Of a stretch of DNA of 32,020 nt, positions 27,671 through 32,020 are shown piece by piece (the first letter of the stretch is position 1; each line of letters begins with the position of its first letter). A program made the translations under genes and the position numbers. The stretch comes from Mikrocytos mackini (Eukaryota > Endomyxa > Ascetosporea > Mikrocytida > Mikrocytiidae). Below the pieces are notes generated by a model, which had not been told where the DNA came from, did no database searches, and was given only the letters and a program-made list of their open reading frames with translations. The stretch lies in contig JASNJN010000075.1 of assembly GCA_030180075.1 (NCBI GenBank), positions 1-32,020 of the forward strand, in the 5' to 3' direction.

Positions 27671-28050
27671 TAGGGTTTCCCATGGCTGGTTCCGGGTAAT
27701 TGCAGTAATATGTCATTTTAAGTACTCTCATTCTACAAAAACTTCTGAAAATCGTTCTATGTGTTTATCTCGACGAGATCAATATTTTAGACCAAATTGC
27801 AACATTTTATTTTCTATGTTTTATATATATTTTGACATTATAAAATTTTTTCTAAAAACAAATTTTCAACTATCAGGTGATGGGTAATTGAAATTTAAGT
27901 CGAATATAACCATATTTTTTATTATTAATACCATAAATTAAAAATTCGGGATAAATTGAGTTTGTTATTAATTTTTCAGTTCACAATCTATCTTAGTCCG
28001 ATTTTTTGTTCGGTTTTAAAAATACCCGGAACCGGCTCGGGGAAACCCTA
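27671..28050. mobile_element. hAT-type MITE with perfect 8-bp duplication, 380 bp
   Basis: Ends TAGGGTTTCCC and GGGAAACCCTA, with inverted similarity continuing through ccggttccgggta-like sequence on both arms. GTTTATAC occurs at 27663-27670 and again at 28051-28058, a perfect 8-bp target duplication. A small ORF inside (27645-27887) runs through the left border and is not a gene. Confidence 0.9.
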
Positions 28051-28143
28051 GTTTATACACATTTAATTGGATTTCATTGTTTTTAGTATAAATATAAATT
28101 CTTATATTGATTTAAAGTTGCTGGATTATTTTATGGAAAAGTA

Positions 28144-28184
28144 TATTTGCACAAGAAATTTTGAAAAAATTTCTTGTGTAAATA
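28144..28184. repeat. Near-perfect hairpin, 19-bp stem, 3-base loop
   Basis: TATTTGCACAAGAAATTTT (28144-28162) pairs with 28166-28184 with one mismatch. Could be a foldback remnant or a short hairpin element. Confidence 0.75.
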
Positions 28185-28204
28185 TCGCCGCAATTATTTA
28201 TGTT

Positions 28205-28414
28205 GTTTCTCATCAAATTTTAACATAGATCTGGGACTCGGTTTTTGATTTAATTGTTTTACCAAAAAAATTACATTTATTTGTTACCATTTTCGATTTC
28301 CAAATTTTAAATGAAGAAATTCCGAAAATTCGCCGATTATAAAGGAAAATTTTTAATCAAGACAATAAATACAAAATTAAGCCCCCAGATCATTGTTAAA
28401 ACTTGATGAGAAAC
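28205..28414. mobile_element. Probable MITE, 210 bp, with 31-bp inverted repeats
   Basis: Arms 28205-28235 and 28384-28414 match in inverted orientation at 28 of 31 bases (start GTTTCTCATCAA). No clear target duplication (left flank tttatgtt, right flank taaatacat), and no coding in between. Confidence 0.65.
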
Positions 28415-29477
28415 TAAATACATCGCTTAGAGTAAAAATAAACATATATAAAAAATTTTATTTAATGTGCAAATATACTCTGCCTTATTTTATCTTATTT
28501 TTAATTAACATCTTATATGTAACTTTCTTTAATTACATCATAATAAATATATTATTGTATAAAATCATTAACTTTTCTTGACTTAATATTTAATATTATA
28601 GAATAGCTAAAAGAGCTTAGTATAAAAGGTAAGAATTGCATTTTACATAATTTTATTTTATCGGCAGTATTTGGTTTAGATCCGAAATAATCAGTTCATA
28701 AAATGCTATTTGTCATAATAGTTGACAACAGTCGTCGAATGCTTCTGAATAGCTCGAATTGATTTGAGAAACATAGTATGAATATACATGTGTTAATGTA
28801 ATTATATCGTTTTGACAATATTTATAACTTTTTAATATAATTTGGAATAAAAAATCAAGTTACTTATTGTTTGTTAAATATAAATTTATAAATAAAATCC
28901 ATTTATATTTTTGATTTTAAATCAACATCTTAATTAGCATCAAATCTTTAAAATATTTAAATAGAGATCACTACTGTTTCGGTGATACTATGTTTAGATA
29001 TCTATCTAGTTGAACTAAAGACGTATTTCTTAGCTGGCAAATATTTTAAAAACGCGACAAGCGTTGGATTTTAAATTAGTAATATATAATTAATCTTATA
29101 TGATTTTTAATTAAAAAATTTCCTGGGTATAAAACATAAAAATGATTTAATATAACCAGCGATTGTTTGAAATTAAAAGCCTCAAAATTTTTACCATATA
29201 ATTTTCAAACATTTATAAACATGGTGCTAATGTTTCCTAATAAATAACATATAAGCGAATATTTAATTTAAAATGTTCTTAATTACGCAAATTTATTTAA
29301 TTTTATTTATAAAAGTTATTAGTAGCATTTTCTTTCATTTGATTGATTTTTCAATAATATTATTAGTTCATATTTAAATAGTGCGGAATTAAACAGATTT
29401 TTTTCAAATAAAAAATGGTTTTAAAAGCACATTTATTCGGTTTTAAAAGCTCTAGGTGTATATATACTTCAACAACA
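28415..29477. other. AT-rich desert, nothing recognised
   Basis: About 1060 bases of very high A+T. A 62-codon ORF at 28393-28581 has only low-complexity hydrophobic and Lys/Ile/Asn content and starts inside the MITE arm, so I do not call it. Confidence 0.5.
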
Positions 29478-29479
29478 TA

Positions 29480-29719
29480 TGTGTCGTTTTGTTTCAAGAT
29501 GAGTCCTTTTCATGATAATAATATCCGTGTTGTTGGAATGAAAGAATATGTTTATAAACGTTTTTAACAAACGAAATTCAATACACACAAATTCAAATGT
29601 ATATATTTATGATATAAATGAAAACGGAAAAAAAATAATATAAACATGATGGGTTGATCGTCAGTTTAAAACGGATTTTCAAATTTAAAAAAGGACCCAT
29701 CTTGAAACAAAACGACACA
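29480..29719. mobile_element. TA-flanked mariner-like MITE, 240 bp
   Basis: Inverted repeats of about 31 bp with one mismatch (left 29480-29510 starting TGTGTCGTTTTGTTTCAAGA, right 29689-29719). TA on each side (29478-29479 and 29720-29721). No coding. Confidence 0.78.
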
Positions 29720-29929
29720 TATATAATCAATTTTATACAAACTCATATAAGGTTTATTGTCCGGATAGTTTCCTTGAAAATAATATTTCATTACTATATT
29801 TTTTGACCGAAACACGTTTTTGGTGCAAAATAAGCAAACACGTCTTTTTAAGCATTTCTATCCCGCTCAGAAACACTCTAAAAAAATTTTTAATACTAAA
29901 AATAACGTCGTTGGGCTATAAGGTTAAAT

Positions 29930-30422
29930 ATAAGTAAAAATAATTTTCAGCGTTTTGGTTGCCCTAATGATAGCCAACGAAATCATAGCCCACCATGACT
30001 TGGGCAATAAACTATCGTTGCAAGACACAGGGAAGAGAGTCGCCAGGAACTCCAAAGAGTTCAAACTAATCTTGGACCAAAGAGTAGTAGTAGTAGACGG
30101 ACCAAATAAGACGGTGCAATTGCCGGACATTATTTGCATTNACAAAGTCAAAAAGCGCATAACGATCGTTGAGATCGGTGTATCCGTGGAAGACTTAGCA
30201 GGCTGTAAAGAAGAGGAGAAGATCAAGAAGTACCAAAAATCGGCCGCTATGCTAACTAAGCGGTACAGAGGGTACACAATTGATTGCAGAGCTGTAGTAA
30301 TCGGACAACTAGGAGCAGTATCTAGTATAACTCATAAGAACTTGTACAAGTTACGTAAGAGTATACTCACGAGAAAAGATACAACGCTACCAAGAAAACC
30401 CCACAGACGACCTGTATGGTAA
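29930..30422 (+). pseudogene. LINE fragment: C-terminal restriction-like endonuclease domain
   Basis: An open frame of about 155 codons without a proper start (5' truncated). It reads QLPDIICI, then an ambiguous residue (N at 30141), KKRITIVEIGVSVEDLAG, KEEEKIKKYQKSAAML and AVVIGQLGAVSS. This is the C-terminal PD-(D/E)XK-type endonuclease domain of R2/NeSL-like LINEs and related retrotransposons (PD, about 14 residues, acidic, then the KIxKYxxL and VVIGxLGxVS blocks). It nicks target DNA for target-primed reverse transcription. The fragment is isolated, with its reverse transcriptase not in line on this strand. Confidence 0.75.
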
Positions 30423-30432
30423 ACTGCTGAAT

Positions 30433-30672
30433 GTGACCATCAAAGGATCACTGCAGGTATACAGATGGTTCATCTCCAAAGGAGAAACACCAAAATGGGA
30501 GAAAAGAGACAGAGCGCCAGCCGTATATACGGACGAGCTCAAGAAACTCATGGCGAATAGGAAGGCTAAGTCCTCCAGGCGCCCAGCTCCTGAAGTGGGC
30601 GATACGAACACAGCGAGTGCTGATGTATTCTGGACAAGACTACCAGGTATGACCAGCATACCGGAAGTTTAA
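30433..30672 (+). CDS. Short ORF after the LINE endonuclease, origin uncertain
   Basis: About 79 codons without an ATG at its start (begins GTG); the frame is open further upstream, overlapping the end of the endonuclease frame. It contains GSLQVYRWFISKGETPKWEK and a Lys/Arg-rich stretch. G/C content is like the LINE fragment and unlike the desert, so it is probably part of the same retroelement (frameshifted continuation or another copy's 5' segment). No family assigned. Confidence 0.35.
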   Translation: MTIKGSLQVYRWFISKGETPKWEKRDRAPAVYTDELKKLMANRKAKSSRRPAPEVGDTNTASADVFWTRLPGMTSIPEV

Positions 30673-30837
30673 TTCTCCGAAGAACCTCTGAAAGTACGGT
30701 GAGAACAGAGGAGAATGCTGTAGAGAGGCCGTAAACGACAAGGTTCGTAAACAAGGACCAAATTGGGACTAAGATTTAGCGTTGAGGAGCGCAATTTAAC
30801 TGAGTAAGTTATAAGTGAAGATGAGGGAAATGGATAA

Positions 30838-31155
30838 TTAATTAGTAATTAGTTTCTCTTTATAAAAAAAAGCTCTCAACACCGTTAGTGCCACACAAAA
30901 GAGGGTTGGGGACATTTTGTCTCCCTGGAATATCCCTCTTTTAATGTTTATCTGCTCACTCTCGCCCTCGAAGTTCGTTATATACGTCCTCCAAAGGGGC
31001 ATGAGTGCCCGCAGAATGGCTACAAACCTATTAGGTTTGTTCGTTGAGTATTGGGTGGTCACTTCTAGCATTCTTATCAGTGCTTTGTGACTCATCGAAT
31101 CATACGCCTTACAGAAATCAATATACGCGCTGTTTAGCGATGCGTGTGTGATGGT
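30838..31155 (-). pseudogene. LINE reverse transcriptase fragment
   Basis: On the minus strand about 105 codons match LINE reverse transcriptase: ITHASLNSAYIDFCKAYDSM (motif A with its Asp, extending upstream of the nominal ATG), SHKALIRMLE, then INIKRGIFQGDKMSPTLFCV (motif B). The frame ends (ITN, stop) before the YxDD catalytic motif. It lies in opposite orientation to the endonuclease fragment at 29930-30422, so these are two insertions or an inverted rearrangement of one element family. The upstream end runs into a 43-bp tandem repeat. Confidence 0.82.
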
Positions 31156-31395
31156 TGTACATTATTTTACAACATGGTCGTTAATGGAAAATTGTGGTTG
31201 TACATTATTTTACAACCTGGTCGTTAATGGAAAATTGTGATTGTACATTATTTTACAACCTGGTCGTTAATGGAAAATTATGGTTGTATATTATTTTACA
31301 ACCTGGTCGTTAATGGAAAATTGTGGTTGTACATTATTTTACAACCTGGTCGTTAATGGAAAATTATGGTTGTACATTATTTTACAACCTGGTCG
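31153..31395. repeat. 43-bp tandem repeat, about 5.6 copies
   Basis: Unit ggttgtacattattttacaa followed by cctggtcgttaatggaaaat and tgt, starting at 31153, 31196, 31239, 31282, 31325 and 31368 (last copy partial). Copies differ by only a few bases. Each unit contains a small hairpin (ggttgta/tacaacc). It adjoins the 5' side of the LINE reverse transcriptase fragment. Confidence 0.92.
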
Positions 31396-31648
31396 CGAAA
31401 GGGTTAACTAAGGCATAATTTTTAAATAAACTATAATAATGATGTCATTATAAACAGGCCCAAATTTTCATTTAAAAAGATGGTGTATTTGCCTTCANTN
31501 AATTTAGATAAGATATCCGTGTTTCAGTTTTTTAAAATTTATTTTTTCAATGTTGTTCGGTAGTTTCACACTCTACTCGCGGTTATATCAGCATATATTT
31601 TAGAAAGATAGTATTATAAACTAGTTATAAAACATGATAACAATATAA
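31396..31648. other. AT-rich segment with ambiguous bases
   Basis: Non-coding. Ns at 31498 and 31500 form the same N-T-N pattern as 561-563 and may mark a joined contig boundary. Confidence 0.5.
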
Positions 31649-31891
31649 CTAAAATTGAGCTAAATTCACCGTCTTGATCTTTCTCTGGTGTTTGTTGAAT
31701 AAATAAAACATAAGTTGCTCGTATAATTCCTTGTATTCGAAATTCTTTGGCAAATAGATGTGTATTTTACCTATTGAATCCATTTTGAGTTTCTTTGTTT
31801 CGATTGGAGTGGTGTATGAAGAGAAATGTGACTGTTTGCCCATGGTGTGCCTGGCAGAATGAGATGTCCTTCCCTGTTGCCTATTACCCAT
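31649..31891 (-). CDS. Small hypothetical ORF
   Basis: An 80-codon ORF from an ATG at 31891 with a polar, His/Ser/Gln-rich N-terminal part and a KIHIYLPKNFEYKELYEQLM segment of ordinary protein-like composition. The stop is at 31649. I recognise no family. Part of it (31787-31823) is one arm of a perfect inverted repeat with 31948-31984, so the locus may be chimeric. It could be a short real gene, a piece of a longer gene lost at the window edge, or chance. Confidence 0.35.
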   Translation of the reverse strand: MGNRQQGRTSHSARHTMGKQSHFSSYTTPIETKKLKMDSIGKIHIYLPKNFEYKELYEQLMFYLFNKHQRKIKTVNLAQF

Positions 31892-31984
31892 TTATTTTGT
31901 TTGTTATAAAAAATAAAATCTTAATTTGAAAAAACACACTTACTAGTCTCTTCATACACCACTCCAATCGAAACAAAGAAACTC
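31787..31984. repeat. Perfect 37-bp inverted repeat (31787-31823 / 31948-31984)
   Basis: GAGTTTCTTTGTTTCGATTG and the 17 bases after it reappear exactly as the reverse complement 124 bases downstream. One arm is inside the small ORF, the other in its upstream region, close to the window end. No other element feature is seen. Confidence 0.88.
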
Positions 31985-32020
31985 AGAGCGCTCGCTTAAA
32001 AATACTTCCCCGAGCAAAAT

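Noticed and set aside
23796-29929. tRNA, rRNA or other RNA genes in the desert
   Set aside because: I looked for tRNA B-box-like GGTTCGAANCC words and GC-rich cloverleaf segments and saw none; without a covariance search this is only a negative by eye.
27267-29967. A 2.7-kb hAT element bounded by tagggcaaccaaaa and its complement
   Set aside because: The 8-bp flanks (gtcatgac, atgatagc) do not match, and the right-hand copy is part of LINE coding sequence; a 14-base match can arise by chance in a window this size.
31153-31395. CRISPR array
   Set aside because: 43-bp units are head to tail with no unique spacers, and nothing else is prokaryotic.

Overview
The window is nuclear DNA from an AT-rich, intron-poor eukaryote. 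It carries recognisably eukaryotic core genes (a 26S proteasome ATPase Rpt2, an SRF-type MADS-box protein, a HEM/NCKAP1-family WAVE-complex subunit, actin-related protein 6) with no introns that I can see. Gene spacing in the central block is extreme: 24 bp between two divergent start codons, and 35 to 98 bp between other neighbours. AAATTT-type motifs sit just upstream of most starts. Compact intronless genes, AAATTT-like start signals, a Merlin remnant and an AAA-ATPase-like/PD-(D/E)XK protein together recall Microsporidia or a relative (rozellid, metchnikovellid or aphelid grade). A NCKAP1 homologue would be unexpected in canonical Microsporidia, so I leave the taxon open.

Layout. 1-830: an inverted and direct duplication of the next gene, ending in ambiguous bases, best read as an amplification or assembly chimera. 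831-3109: AAA-ATPase-like/PD-(D/E)XK nuclease gene with a frameshift in an A8 tract. 3472-4351 (minus): C-terminal remnant of an M1 aminopeptidase, split by a TA-flanked MITE with a 21-bp minisatellite. 4352-8019: a MULE (Mutator-like) transposon with about 376-bp terminal inverted repeats, a frameshifted transposase and a decayed second reading frame that starts inside the opposite repeat. 8014-12523: a large unidentified gene broken by two elements and two frameshifts; removing each element with one target-site copy restores the frame. 13146-20097: tight block of core genes RPT2, MADS-box, HEM/NCKAP1 (minus), ARP6. 20239-23795: a secreted plant-type LRR protein with an in-frame TAG, a divergent secreted protein, and a multi-pass membrane protein. 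23796-30000: a very AT-rich gene desert made of transposon debris (hAT MITEs with 8-bp target duplications, TA-flanked MITEs, a pogo-like terminus, a Merlin transposase corpse). 29930-31155: pieces of a LINE with restriction-like endonuclease (plus strand) and reverse transcriptase (minus strand), then a 43-bp tandem repeat, then an end segment with more ambiguous bases and a perfect 37-bp inverted repeat.

How it fits together. The central 13-24 kb is under clear coding constraint. Everything on either side is being eroded by DNA transposons, and at least three genes (M1 aminopeptidase, the large 8-12.5 kb gene, the LRR gene) are broken. Some breaks lie in homopolymers or microsatellites and may be sequencing errors; those caused by elements with target-site duplications are real insertions. 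I see no rRNA or tRNA gene, CRISPR array or virus-like gene block.
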